DNA of 64,000 nt, from contig NZ_JAABOQ010000002.1 of the NCBI RefSeq assembly GCF_010671565.1, forward strand, positions 558,001 to 622,000. Direction: 5' to 3'. This document shows, in pieces, positions 1 through 10,600 of this stretch. Within the stretch, counting starts at the first letter, position 1; each line of letters starts with the position of its first letter. The notes below the pieces were generated by a model. That model did not search any database. It had not been told where the DNA came from and saw nothing but the letters and a program-made list of their open reading frames with translations. Position numbers and translations under genes: made by a program. The stretch is from Spongiivirga citrea. GTDB lineage: Bacteria; Bacteroidota; Bacteroidia; Flavobacteriales; Flavobacteriaceae.

Positions 1-1
1 T

Positions 2-169
2 CATTTAAATCCAGTTAGGTTGGGCTTAGTCAATAAAGCTTCACACTACATATATTCCAGTGCATCGAATTATGTAAATAATGACGGTGTTATTGATACT
101 ACAAAAGTAGATAACGCAATTATTAACACTAATAATGATCAAGATTTTTGGAAAAGTATTGCGTGGTAG
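2..169 (+). CDS. REP-associated tyrosine transposase (Y1_Tnp/RAYT), C-terminal part, cut by window edge
   Basis: An open frame runs in from the left edge for 55 codons and ends at TAG 167-169. The residues HLNPVRLGLVNKASHYIYSS followed by ASNY match the usual end of the IS200-like Y1 transposase domain of RAYT proteins, where a (N)PV(R/K)AGLV segment is followed by YxYSSAxxY. RAYTs are single-copy housekeeping transposases that process REP hairpins. The catalytic Tyr and HUH motif would lie upstream, outside the window. Hairpin repeats of a matching kind occur at 18.2-18.4 kb, with a degenerate copy just downstream. The family call rests on this short C-terminal signature only. Confidence 0.72.
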   Translation, partial: HLNPVRLGLVNKASHYIYSSASNYVNNDGVIDTTKVDNAIINTNNDQDFWKSIAW

Positions 170-195
170 TTTAAACGCATTAAATTCTTTTACGG

Positions 196-235
196 TCCAC
201 TATTGCTAGTCTGTAAATGAGAGTAAATACAAAGA
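196..235. repeat. Degenerate REP-like element downstream of RAYT
   Basis: The segment carries GCTAGTCTGT (205-214) followed by AATGAGAGTAAA. This matches the arm-loop and tail of the REP-like units at 18.2-18.4 kb, but the second arm of the hairpin is missing. It is probably a decayed copy beside the transposase gene. Confidence 0.4.
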
Positions 236-306
236 GTTTTCCCACTTTATACATTTGACAATCACAACAAATATTCTATATTGCGATATAGGAATGAACT
301 CCTTTT

Positions 307-3300
307 ATGACAAAAAAACTACTATACTTTTTTCTTGTTTTAATTTCCTGCCAGTTCATTAACGGGCAACAAGAAACCGCTATTTGGTATTTTGGTGAGT
401 ACGCAGGCCTCGATTTTCGTGGTGGAGACCCAGTAGAACTTACAGACAGCGCCATGCGTACTATTGAAGGTACATCTGTCATAGCTACTGCAACAGGCGA
501 TTTACGATTTTATACCAACGGTGTTAACATCTGGAACCGTAATCATCAAATAATGCCTAACGGTAGTGGGCTAAAAGGAGACTCTAATTCTACCCAATCT
601 TCATTAGTCGTACAACGCCCAGGATCTACCCAAGAATATTTTTTATTTACCGTAGAAGAATATGCCGGAGCCGATGGGTTTAGCTACTCCGTTGTCGATA
701 TGGCTTTAGATGGTGGTTTAGGTGCGGTAACTAGTCAAAAAAACATACAGCTAGCCACTCCAGTAATGGAAAAATTAACGGCTGTAAAACATCGCAACGG
801 TAGGGATGTTTGGGTCATCGTTCATGGTTGGCCAAATACTGATTTTCAAGCGTATTTGGTCACTGACGCTGGAGTAAATACAACGCCAATAATAAGCAAT
901 GTTGGCGCAGATATCAGTACACAGTTTAATTTTACGGGCGAATATACATTGGGCTATTTAAAAGCTTCTCCTGATGGTCGTAAACTGGCAATCGCTCATT
1001 TTAATACCACCGTAGAGTTACTAGATTTTAACAATGAAACCGGAATTGTTTCAAATCCCATTCGTTTAGATAATCCTACAGATCGCTTTTACGGGGTGAT
1101 TGGAGGGTTCGAACAACGTAATTTTTATGGTTTAGAATTCTCTGCTTCCGGCGATCGTTTGTATGTCGCAGTACAGCAAACGATTAATAGTCCAAGGGTA
1201 GAATCTGCCTTACTGCAATACGATTTAACCGCTGCTGATATTCCTGCCTCAGAAATTGTAATTGACCGCCCTTTATTTTTAATCGGTGCCATACAACTTG
1301 CTCCAAATGGTAAAATGTATGTGGCCAATCAATCTCAAAACAGTTTGGGTGTAATTAATAATCCTGAGGCACTAGGTACTGGGTGTAACTATCAAAAAGA
1401 AGGTTTTGCGCTTTCAACACGAAGCTTTGCAGGTTTACCACAATTTAATCAGTCCCTTTTTGTAGCAGGAATTTCTGCTGAAAATTTGTGTTTAGCTAGT
1501 ATAACAGAATTCAAGTTAAATGCCAACCAAATACCCGATGCGGTCGTTTGGAATTTTGATGATCCCGCTTCTGGGGCGAACAATACTTCAACCTTAGAAA
1601 ATCCAACTCACACATTCTCTGCGCTGGGTACCTATATGGTAACTGCACAAGCTACTATTGGGGGTATTGTTTCTGATTTTTCAAAAGAAATAACGATCAA
1701 CAGCGTGCCCTCAATAACAAATATTGAAGATTTTGAAATATGCGATAATGATGCCGATGGCTTTGCTGAATTCGATCTGAGCAACTTGGAACAACAGCTA
1801 ATTAATGGTCAAACAAATGTCAATGTTCGGTATTTTAATGAAGATGATGACGTTATTTCAAGTCCAATTTCGGATTCGTATGTCAATACAATCGCTAATC
1901 AACAACAAATTACTGCTAGGGTTGAAAATGTAAATGATGCCGGTTGTTATTCAGAAACTTCATTCAAGTTAATTGTACATCCCAAAGTGGTAGCCAATCC
2001 AGTTGCCAACATTGCAGTATGTGACGACAATAACGATGGATTTTTCGCTTTTAACACCGCAACTATTGAGTCAACCATTTTAGATGGGCAAACTGGGTTG
2101 GTAGTTACCTATGAAAATGAGAATGGTGACTTATTGCCTAGTCCGTTACCAAATCCATTCACAAATACAATTGCTAACCGGGAAACAATAAAAGTACGAG
2201 TCACAAACCCTGTTACCATGTGTGATGATGAAACATCTTTCGCGCTTATTGTAAACCCATCAGCAAAAGCATTTGCGATAACTGATTTACATAGTTGTGA
2301 TGAAAATAATGATGGTTTTGCAGATTTTAATACATCAACCATCGAACAGGAAGTACTCGGCACACAAACAGGGGTAAAAGTGCGTTATTTTGATGAAAAC
2401 GGAACGGAGTTGCCAAGCCCTTTACCCAATCCATTTACAAATACCATTGCTAATTTGCAGACTATTCGGGTTCGAGTAGAAAACGAGCTACTACCCACCT
2501 GTTTTGAAGAAACGAGTTTTAAATTAATCGTAGACCCCACTCCTACTGCTCATCCTCTCAATGATATTTTGGTATGTGATGATGACAATGACGGTTTTGC
2601 CGATTTTGATTTAACTGTAATACAAAATGAAGTTCTTAATGGGCAAACAGGTTTAGAGATTACCGTTTTTGACCAAAATGGCACAGCACTACCTAACCTC
2701 TTGCCTAGTATGTATACAAATAAAACTGCAGTTGAAGAGGCATTGAGAGTTAAAGTAACGAATCCGATTACTGAATGCTATGATGAAACCACTGTTAGCC
2801 TAAAAGCTATTCCAAAACCAGTGGTCCAAATCATAGACGATTTAGAAAGCTGCGATGATGATAATGATGGATTTACAGTATTTGATACTTCAGCAATAAC
2901 AAGCACCATATTAGATGGACAACCAGACGTGCATGTTTTCTTTTATGATGGTAATAATACCTTTATCGGCGAGGAGCTTCCAGATGAGTTAATTAACACC
3001 GTAGCCTGGGAAGAAACAATAACGGCGAGGTTGGAGCATACGATCTTGTCGACTTGTATGAACGAGATTCAATTTAAACTAATAGTTAAACAAACGGGAA
3101 TTGCTTATCCGGTTCAGAACATCGAAGAATGCGATGCTGATAATGACGGATTTATCGATTTCTTCGATACTTCTGCAATAGAATCTACGGTACTAAATGG
3201 CCAAACCGATGTTTTGGTTTCATATTTTGATGGTGATGGTAATGAATTGCCTAGTCCATTGCCAAATCCTTATACCAATAATAAAGCCAGTGAAGAAACA

Positions 3301-3657
3301 ATTACGATACGCGTTACGAATCCTGAAACTAGCTGTTTTAATGAAACCTCATTCAAATTTATAGCACGTAGTTGTTCTGACGATATTATATTTGACTTTC
3401 CTAAATACTTCACTCCAAATGGCGATGGGTATCATGATATCTGGCAAGTGAATGTGCGATATGAAGATGCGATTTCAAGGCTATCTACAATCTCAATTTA
3501 TGACCGCTATGGAAAATTAATAAAACAAATATCACCACAAAGCAGCGGCTGGGATGGGACATTCTCCGGCTCCGCAGTACCAGCTAGTGATTATTGGTAT
3601 ACTGCGACAATAGATAACCAAAAAGTGATTAGTGGACATTTTGCGCTAAAACGCTAG
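307..3657 (+). CDS. Large secreted adhesin-like protein with PKD-type and Asp-rich repeats and a T9SS type B (gliding-motility C-terminal) sorting domain
   Basis: The protein has 1116 aa. An N-terminal signal peptide (residues 1-20, hydrophobic core LLYFFLVLISC) is followed by about 380 residues that look like a beta-propeller, with phrases such as ASPDGRKLAIAHF and LAPNGKMYVAN. A PKD-like fold follows near residues 400-460 (VVWNFDDP, NPTHTFSALGTYMVTA). Next come six roughly 92-residue repeats, each opening with a C-D-x-D-x-D-G-F motif that may bind Ca2+. The last 90 residues (YFTPNGDGYHDIWQV, IYDRYGKLIKQ, GWDGTFSG, DYWYTA) are the CHU_C/gliding motility-associated domain (TIGR04131), the type B signal for the type IX secretion system. 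It is therefore probably exported to the cell surface or medium. The start is the first ATG before the signal peptide. Adhesion is inferred from architecture only. Confidence 0.88.
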   Translation: MTKKLLYFFLVLISCQFINGQQETAIWYFGEYAGLDFRGGDPVELTDSAMRTIEGTSVIATATGDLRFYTNGVNIWNRNHQIMPNGSGLKGDSNSTQSSLVVQRPGSTQEYFLFTVEEYAGADGFSYSVVDMALDGGLGAVTSQKNIQLATPVMEKLTAVKHRNGRDVWVIVHGWPNTDFQAYLVTDAGVNTTPIISNVGADISTQFNFTGEYTLGYLKASPDGRKLAIAHFNTTVELLDFNNETGIVSNPIRLDNPTDRFYGVIGGFEQRNFYGLEFSASGDRLYVAVQQTINSPRVESALLQYDLTAADIPASEIVIDRPLFLIGAIQLAPNGKMYVANQSQNSLGVINNPEALGTGCNYQKEGFALSTRSFAGLPQFNQSLFVAGISAENLCLASITEFKLNANQIPDAVVWNFDDPASGANNTSTLENPTHTFSALGTYMVTAQATIGGIVSDFSKEITINSVPSITNIEDFEICDNDADGFAEFDLSNLEQQLINGQTNVNVRYFNEDDDVISSPISDSYVNTIANQQQITARVENVNDAGCYSETSFKLIVHPKVVANPVANIAVCDDNNDGFFAFNTATIESTILDGQTGLVVTYENENGDLLPSPLPNPFTNTIANRETIKVRVTNPVTMCDDETSFALIVNPSAKAFAITDLHSCDENNDGFADFNTSTIEQEVLGTQTGVKVRYFDENGTELPSPLPNPFTNTIANLQTIRVRVENELLPTCFEETSFKLIVDPTPTAHPLNDILVCDDDNDGFADFDLTVIQNEVLNGQTGLEITVFDQNGTALPNLLPSMYTNKTAVEEALRVKVTNPITECYDETTVSLKAIPKPVVQIIDDLESCDDDNDGFTVFDTSAITSTILDGQPDVHVFFYDGNNTFIGEELPDELINTVAWEETITARLEHTILSTCMNEIQFKLIVKQTGIAYPVQNIEECDADNDGFIDFFDTSAIESTVLNGQTDVLVSYFDGDGNELPSPLPNPYTNNKASEETITIRVTNPETSCFNETSFKFIARSCSDDIIFDFPKYFTPNGDGYHDIWQVNVRYEDAISRLSTISIYDRYGKLIKQISPQSSGWDGTFSGSAVPASDYWYTATIDNQKVISGHFALKR
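1720..3370 (+). repeat. Six tandem ~275-bp coding repeats (CDxDNDGF modules)
   Basis: The modules begin near 1735, 2013, 2290, 2573, 2848 and 3124. Each encodes CD(D/E/N/A)(N/D)(N/A)DGF, a (T/S)xIExxxLxGQT helix-like segment, then (V/I)xYFDxxG, LPSPLPNP and TNTxA. The DNA copies are well diverged, so this is an old protein repeat and not a recent amplification. Confidence 0.85.
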
Positions 3658-4288
3658 CCAGTTACTAATTGAAAAGGAGTTGACCAATTCTACGAAATGC
3701 GACTTTGAAAAGTCTATTGCCAAAACTATATAGAAACAACTTCGCAACACTATTCAATAAAAAATAGATAAACCTTATAAAAAGCGTATACAGACTATAC
3801 GCTCAACCAAATATACTATCTGAAGATTAAAGACTATAATTTTATGATTTAGGTATCCTTTTTCATATTTTGAAAAGGAAATTTAGCTATAGAAAGAAAA
3901 CTATTTATAAGCGTCCTTTAGAAAAAACTTCACTACTCGACCCTCGTAACTAATTTATAATCCAAATGCTGTATGTATATGTTAAACAAAATTTACTACA
4001 TTTTATGTTAACAACTTACAGCGATTTTTTTCTTTCCTTCGTTTATTTGGTTAACATTTTTTTTATATTTACTTCCTCCTCTAACAATAAATACTACACC
4101 TTGTGTAGGAGTATTGAAACTGTTTATAAAGAATATCCTTATTAAGGAAAAGGAATGTCCCAACCATTCTGGAATTTTATAACCAGCCAAATCATAGTTT
4201 ATTTTAATAATTTCCCATGCATGTGATGCCAATGGCTACGCAATATTGTACTAAAACGAGCTGTATAACTATTTTTTCAAATAACCCT
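3658..4288. other. Gene-free AT-rich spacer upstream of Rhs island 1
   Basis: I see no convincing gene in these 630 bp. Short open frames on both strands lack family features. The only clear structure is the perfect hairpin at 3783-3803. The promoter of the first YD-repeat gene must lie here, but I could not pick a single convincing -7 element. Confidence 0.6.
3783..3803 (-). terminator. Perfect 8-bp hairpin, possible terminator or REP relative
   Basis: AGCGTATA-CAGAC-TATACGCT forms an uninterrupted 8-bp stem with a 5-nt loop. On the minus strand the stem is followed by CTTTTTATAAGG, giving a short U-run. Its minus-strand loop region reads AGTCTGT, like the REP-like hairpins at 18.2 kb. It could act as a terminator or be an unrelated palindrome. 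Confidence 0.35.
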
Positions 4289-7200
4289 ATGAAAAAGTTT
4301 TTCTTCTTTTTTCTATTTGTATACAACATTAACTTTTTATTTCCGCAAACTAAGAATGAGCTACCTCAGGTAGTTCCTCCATCACCAACTGTCGCCAATC
4401 TTATGAGTTTTGAAGAGGTTCCAATTGATTACTATACTGGCCAACCAGATATAGGTATTCCTATCTACTCAAAATCCATTGGGAACGGTTTAACGGTAAA
4501 CCTTTCGTTAAAATATCATACATCGGGAATTAAAATTGACAATCGATCTAGTTGGGTAGGAACAGGATGGTCTTTTATTGCTGGTGGTAGTATTTCTAGA
4601 ACAGTTAGAGGAGTTCCAGACGAATTTCAAAAAGGGCCAGATTCTAGCAAGAAGACAGGGATACTACACAACCCGGATTTTTGGAATTACGATAACTTAA
4701 GTCAGCTAGAAAAAGGAAGGTTTAATTGGCGTGTAAACGGAGCAGAACAAGATATTTATGATTCTCAACTCGATTTATACCAATTTAGTTTCTTAGGGTT
4801 TTCTGGTCGATTTATAATAGTGAAGAATGGGAATGTCTTAAAGCCTGTGCTACTAACAAAAAACCAGAATGTAAAAATTGAAATTAACTATGAGAGTGCA
4901 AGCTATAAGATCAATAGCTTTTTGCTAACTGATCCCAATGGAAATAAATTTGTTTTTGATGTTATAGAAGATACAGAGTCACAACCTTTTTCTGGTTTTA
5001 TCCCACAAGGATCGGCAGGAGTTGGGACTATTCCAGCAAGCGGTGTTGATGCTATTTACGCGAATCGCTCTGCCTGGCACTTATCTTCAGTGAAGAGTAG
5101 TAATAACATCACCCTTGCAACCCTTAACTACAACACTACTCCCTTAATTGAATCGTATACCGCATCGGTCACTCGAACTGAAAACAGAATAACCTCTATA
5201 GCAGGAAATATTAATGAAATGCTAGCAAATGCCTATAATACCTCCATTTTAAAACCAAAAGCTTCTGTAAATTTTCTTACTATAACGGCTTTTACTAAAA
5301 AACTAACTAGTATAACATTTAAGGACAATACTAGTATCGAGCTTAATTCCACATCTGGGCATCCAGAAACTAATGGGCAGATTTTAAAAGATATCATCAT
5401 TAAGAATATTAATGGAAGTGAAAATAAGCGATACTCCTTAATTCATGAAAATACCGACAGACTTTGGTTGACTAAAGTAGAAGAAAAAGCAGGGGTAAAT
5501 GTTTTAAACTATACACTTAACTATAACAGCAAGCATGAATTACCTTCTTTTGATAGCGGTTCTAATGCTTGGGGTTATAATTCCGGTCTCGGAAATTCTA
5601 ATACTACCTGTAACCAGCAAGTTAATTTTGATCTGAATGCAATAAAAAAAGGACTGTTAACATCTATTACATATCCTACTGGGGGTAAAAAACAATTTGT
5701 TTTTGAACACAACACATTTTCATGGGAAGGAAGCACTCCCCTAACAACGGCTGACTTTTTCACTTATAATGCGAATAATGTTGAAAGTAGTTCTCTAATA
5801 GATAACTTTAGTATAGACAACAATTCAGGAAACCCGTTATTGCAAAATTTGTCTGTTGATTTTGACCAGAAAGTTACTATTAAAGTTAATTTATCTTCAA
5901 GTAATCCAGATGGTCTGTATAGATGCAAACTTGTTTTAACAGATGGTAATGGCTTTGAGTATCGCCAAGATTTAGATGATTCTAACTGCAATGTTGTTTC
6001 ACTAGAAGCGGGTAATTACTCTTTTGGTGTTCAATTAATTGATCCACTAACATTGGATTCATTTTATGTAACAGGCTCCGCAAGTATTAATTTTAAAACT
6101 CAGAAATTAAATTATGCCGAAGAAGCTTTAGGTGGAGGCGTACGCATTAAAGAAGTGTCTTTTTACGACCTTGAAGATCCTTTTACTCCTAAGAAGAAAA
6201 TAAATTATTTCTATACAGATGCAAATAACCCTAACCGGTCTTCTGGAAGCGCTGATGCAAAACTGGGAAGTCTAAGAAGAAATTATTCAGTAACAACAAC
6301 TAAATATTTGTTTGGAGGAAGTATTAATATTTCTGGAGGTTTTAGTGCAAGACAAGTCGTCTATGATGTAACTTCTAACGGTAATACTGCTCAATTAACC
6401 AATGGGGGCTATATAGGCTATAAAAATGTTATCGTTTCCGAAACGGGCAATGGTAAAAAAGAATTCAGCTATACCAGCCCACGTGATTATCCTTCTCCTT
6501 CGGGGACTTTTTATTATCCGTATCCTCCAGCTCCTAATTTAGATTACAAAAGAGGATTGCTTATAGAACAGCGGGTTTATTCCGAGTCAGGAAGAATCCT
6601 TTCAAAACAATCAAACGACACTTTTAACTTCGTGGAATCGGTTGAAGGGCCAACATTTAATGTCTATGATCCCGAAAATTGTGAATGGAAGCAGTTTTAC
6701 AGCATTTATGATATGTATATAAATAATAGCCTTCCTTTGGAAGGCGCGGTTCCGCTATGTGGTCCAAGTTTTCCCTGTATTACTGTTTTTTATAATTGTG
6801 GTCAACTCCCTATATATGCTTTAAAGGATAATGTGACTTCGGGTTGGGCGCAGTTAAAATCTTCCACCAGCAAGCAATATTTCTATGATGCCTCTGGCAA
6901 TCAATCGGTGGTTGAGAAACGTCAGGAGTTTGATTACAATCCGGAGAACTTTCAACAAAGTGTGGTGCGATCCTTTCATAAAGAAAATGGAGTCGATGTG
7001 CTTTATAAAACAGAACTGTTCTATCCTGTGGGCGGATATCCTACCTCAGAATTTTCTTCGTCAGAGCAACAGCATATTACCAAAATGCAATCGCTTAATA
7101 TGATTAATAGTCCGGTCTATACCAAGAGTTATCGCAATACAACGCTATTAAGCAGTGTTCAAAATATTTATAGCGAGCCTGTTAGTAATATGATTAAACT

Positions 7201-7648
7201 TTCAACAGTAAAGACCAAGAAAAGAAATGATGCTGCGGAAGATCGAGTAGTGTATCATGAGTATGACAGCCATGGTAACCCACTAGAATTATCTAAAAAA
7301 GACGGATCGCATGTATCCTACATCTGGGGCCATAATAAAACATTACCTATTGCTAAGATTGAGAATGCATCGTATCAAGAAATTGCAACTGCACTAGGAA
7401 TTTCAATAAGTACATTAAAAGGCTATAACCAGACCAATCTTCCTACGATTAATACCTTAAGAAGTAGCCTTCCGAAAGCGATGATCTCGACCTATGCATA
7501 TGATCCTATAAAAGGTATTGTAAGTAGCACGGATACCAGAGGTTACACGATGACCTATTCTTATGATGATTTTAATCGTCTTAAGGAGGTTCGTGATGCT
7601 AATAATAAACTAGTTACTGATTACGAATACCACTATAAAAACGAATAA
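4289..7648 (+). CDS. YD/RHS-repeat secreted protein, island 1, copy 1
   Basis: The protein has 1119 aa. I place the start at ATG 4289 because it begins directly with a signal peptide (MKKFFFFFLFVYNINFLFPQ); an in-frame ATG at 4217 would add 24 non-signal residues. The N-terminal motif VPPSPTVANLMSFEEVPIDYY..GQPDIGIP and the following NLSLKYHTSGIK..RSSWVGTGWSF region are shared with the proteins starting at 7652 and 21466. They resemble the opening beta-rich section of bacterial YD-repeat (SpvB/TcB-like) proteins. YD-type repeats occur toward the C-terminus (VYHEYDSHGNPLE, MTYSYDDFNRLKEVRDANN). There is no RHS core-associated (PxxGLxxGxNxYxY-type) region, so it cannot be a complete Rhs toxin. 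It probably provides part of a shell used with the Rhs protein encoded at 10998. The next gene starts 3 nt after its stop. Confidence 0.82.
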   Translation: MKKFFFFFLFVYNINFLFPQTKNELPQVVPPSPTVANLMSFEEVPIDYYTGQPDIGIPIYSKSIGNGLTVNLSLKYHTSGIKIDNRSSWVGTGWSFIAGGSISRTVRGVPDEFQKGPDSSKKTGILHNPDFWNYDNLSQLEKGRFNWRVNGAEQDIYDSQLDLYQFSFLGFSGRFIIVKNGNVLKPVLLTKNQNVKIEINYESASYKINSFLLTDPNGNKFVFDVIEDTESQPFSGFIPQGSAGVGTIPASGVDAIYANRSAWHLSSVKSSNNITLATLNYNTTPLIESYTASVTRTENRITSIAGNINEMLANAYNTSILKPKASVNFLTITAFTKKLTSITFKDNTSIELNSTSGHPETNGQILKDIIIKNINGSENKRYSLIHENTDRLWLTKVEEKAGVNVLNYTLNYNSKHELPSFDSGSNAWGYNSGLGNSNTTCNQQVNFDLNAIKKGLLTSITYPTGGKKQFVFEHNTFSWEGSTPLTTADFFTYNANNVESSSLIDNFSIDNNSGNPLLQNLSVDFDQKVTIKVNLSSSNPDGLYRCKLVLTDGNGFEYRQDLDDSNCNVVSLEAGNYSFGVQLIDPLTLDSFYVTGSASINFKTQKLNYAEEALGGGVRIKEVSFYDLEDPFTPKKKINYFYTDANNPNRSSGSADAKLGSLRRNYSVTTTKYLFGGSINISGGFSARQVVYDVTSNGNTAQLTNGGYIGYKNVIVSETGNGKKEFSYTSPRDYPSPSGTFYYPYPPAPNLDYKRGLLIEQRVYSESGRILSKQSNDTFNFVESVEGPTFNVYDPENCEWKQFYSIYDMYINNSLPLEGAVPLCGPSFPCITVFYNCGQLPIYALKDNVTSGWAQLKSSTSKQYFYDASGNQSVVEKRQEFDYNPENFQQSVVRSFHKENGVDVLYKTELFYPVGGYPTSEFSSSEQQHITKMQSLNMINSPVYTKSYRNTTLLSSVQNIYSEPVSNMIKLSTVKTKKRNDAAEDRVVYHEYDSHGNPLELSKKDGSHVSYIWGHNKTLPIAKIENASYQEIATALGISISTLKGYNQTNLPTINTLRSSLPKAMISTYAYDPIKGIVSSTDTRGYTMTYSYDDFNRLKEVRDANNKLVTDYEYHYKNE
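6896..7648 (+). repeat. 753-bp near-identical direct repeat, copy A
   Basis: From GGCAATCAATCGGTGGTTGA to the stop codon this segment matches 10253-11005 without indels and with scattered substitutions (for example GGAGTC/GGCCTC near 6990). The offset is exactly 3357 bp. Upstream of the boundary the two genes are strongly diverged. Confidence 0.93.
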
Positions 7649-7651
7649 CCA

Positions 7652-10600
7652 ATGAAAATTAAAAAGATTATACCTCTTTTTCTTTTAACATTAGTCAGCT
7701 TAAGCCCGTTATTAAGTCAAACTGATTTGCCCAACGTAATTCCACCTTCTCCTACCGTGTCAAGTTTGATGCGATTCGAAGAAGTGCCTGTTGATTATTA
7801 CACAGGTGTGCCAGATATCAGTATCCCTTTAATGTCAAAACAGTTAAACGGCGATCTCCAACTTCCTTTAAGTTTACGATATAACACAATGGGTTTACGT
7901 GTAGACGAACGTTCTGGATGGACGGGAACGGGATGGGCACTTGATGCCGGTGGAACAATCTCTCGTACTGTAATGGATTTTCCAGACGAAATAAACTTTG
8001 ACTTAGGCGGGTTTACTAGCTCAAATCAAAAAGCATACGGGGTATTACACAATGGTTTTTTTAATTATGATACTATGACGTTAGCAGAAAAATCAGAATT
8101 CTTATACAAGGCTCGCGGGGGATATGAAAAATATGACAATGAGTTAGATGTATATCAATTTAGTATTCTTGGTGCGTCAGGAAGGTTTGTTATTGTTAAG
8201 GATGGGATAAGCCTAGTACCAAAGTTTCTATCCAATACCAGCAAGGTTCGAATTGAACTTACATACGATTTCAACACATTTATTATCGATAAGTTCGTAG
8301 TAATTGATACTAGAGGGTATAAATTTCATTTTGAAGTTTTTGAGCAAACTACCACAGAGCCAATTACAATGGTAACACTTCAGGATGGAACAGTTTCTGC
8401 ACCAAGTTTAGGTTCCTATACCTATTCAAAGTTTAGGTCCGCCTGGAAGATGACTAAAATCACTTCAAGTAACAACATCACTTTAGCAAACTTTTCTTAT
8501 CAAGATGTTGACGAAAACTTTTTAACCCCTATAAATCAAACTGAAAATAAATTGCTAAGTGGACATCAAGCGGTTTTTCACCCAGTGCAGCAAGTAAGAG
8601 GATATAATATTGGAGTTGTAAAACCAAAATATGTTTCTAGCCAAAGTAGCGTATCTATTGACACTAAAAAACTATCAAATATCTCTTTTAAAGACCAAAC
8701 AAGTATCCTTTTTAATATTTCAAATGGGCACCCCGAGCTTTCCAGTAGTGGTGCGAAATTAAATTCTTTGATTATTAAAGACCATAATAATCTGGAATCA
8801 AAGCGATTTAGCTTCTACTACTCCACAAATCAGTATAACAGATTGTTCTTAGATAAAGTAAGCGAAACAGCGGGAACGACGACCTTAGATTATACTTTGG
8901 AGTATAATTCCAAATCAAATCTTGAAGGTTTTGGGTCATCAAATAAAGATTATTGGGGCTATTTAATACTAAATCAAGGCATTACTTATGACCAAACTGA
9001 TAAAACCGGAATAAAAACCGGTGCGCTTACTAAAATTACATTCCCTACAGGAGGCTCAAAAGAATTCGATTTTGAGTCAAATACTTTTGGATACGAAGGT
9101 TCTAATAAGCTGGATGAAGGCCAGTATATTGCCAACCCAGATAATACGGCTAATATAAATAATGATTCATTTACATTTAGTTATGACCCATCCAATCCTA
9201 TTTTCCCAACCAGTTTTTTGAGTTTTGATCATGATCAGACCATTAATTTAAGTTCATTTGTATCAAATGACGCTACTGGTATTGCCAATTATTTTAGAAT
9301 AACACTAACTAATGGATCTGGATTTAGTCAAGAAATTAAACTAACTGATCAAAATGTAGACATCCCTGTTCTGGCCGGCAATTATAGCCTAAGCATGTCT
9401 ATAACTGAGCCATTCATTCCAAACACTAATGATACTGTTACGGCACAAGTCTCCCTACGATATCGAGATTTAAATAGTGGACCCTTAAAAGAATTTCTAT
9501 ATGGTGGCGGTTTACGGATTAAGCAAGTACTGTTTAAAGATTTCGATGGGAGTTTGCAACGAAGCATGGACTATACCTATGACGAAGGTAACAGTAATAC
9601 TTCCTCTGGTGCTATTGATGGTTTTTTAAAAAATAAAGTGCGCATTTATCAAAAAGCCTATCCTACCTATCTTGCGATACAATACGATGGAAGTTTAGGT
9701 GGTAATTATATTGGTAATACAATTGGTATAACGTATGAAATCATCGACCGAAGTAATGCTGTACATCTTCAAGCTACTAAAGGGCAGTATATTGGTTATA
9801 AGACAGTCACAATGTCTGAATTCAACAAAGGTAAAACGGTTTTCACGTACACTTCGCCACAAGATTTTCCTTCGTATCCACCAAACTATGGCTGGCCATT
9901 TTTACCAATTGACGACATTGACTATAAACGTGGCAATATACTCAAAACGGAAGTCTATGATAACACTGCCAGAATGTTATCTCAGAACACCAATAATTAT
10001 CAGTATATAGAAAGTGATGTTGTAGCATCAAAAACACTTTATGATATAGGGGACTGCCCCTGGTCACGATTTTACAGATCCTACACTCAATATGTAGCTA
10101 AGGTGTCAGACACAGGAGACCCTTTTAGTCCAATTGTAATTAATAACTGTGGGACTCTAGATTCCAATATTGGCTTTAATCCTCATACCTATACCAATGG
10201 CCGAGTAGAACTTATGTCAACCACTCAAAAAAGTTATTTCTACGACGAATTAGGCAATCAATCGGTGGTTGAGAAACGTCAGGAGCTTGATTACAATCCG
10301 GAGAACTTTCAACAAAGTGTGGTGCGATCCTTTCATAAAGAAAATGGCCTCGATGTGCTTTATAAAACAGAACTGTTCTATCCTGTGGGCGGATATCCTA
10401 CCTCAGAATTTTCTTCGTCAGAGCAACAGCATATTACCAAAATGCAATCGCTTAATATGATTAATAGTCCGCTCTATACGAAGAGTTATCGAAATACAAC
10501 ACTATTAAGCAGTGTTCAAAATATCTATAGCGAGCCTGTTAGTAATATGATTAAACTTTCAACAGTAAAGACCAAAAAAAGAAATGATGCTGCGGAAGAT

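Noticed and set aside
4008-4232. 74-aa minus-strand open frame in the spacer before Rhs island 1
   Set aside because: No recognisable domain, no promoter of the type seen elsewhere, and composition like the surrounding AT-rich DNA.
4217-4288. Upstream ATG for the first YD-repeat protein
   Set aside because: The 24 additional residues would bury the signal peptide, and the paralogue at 7652 starts directly with its signal peptide.
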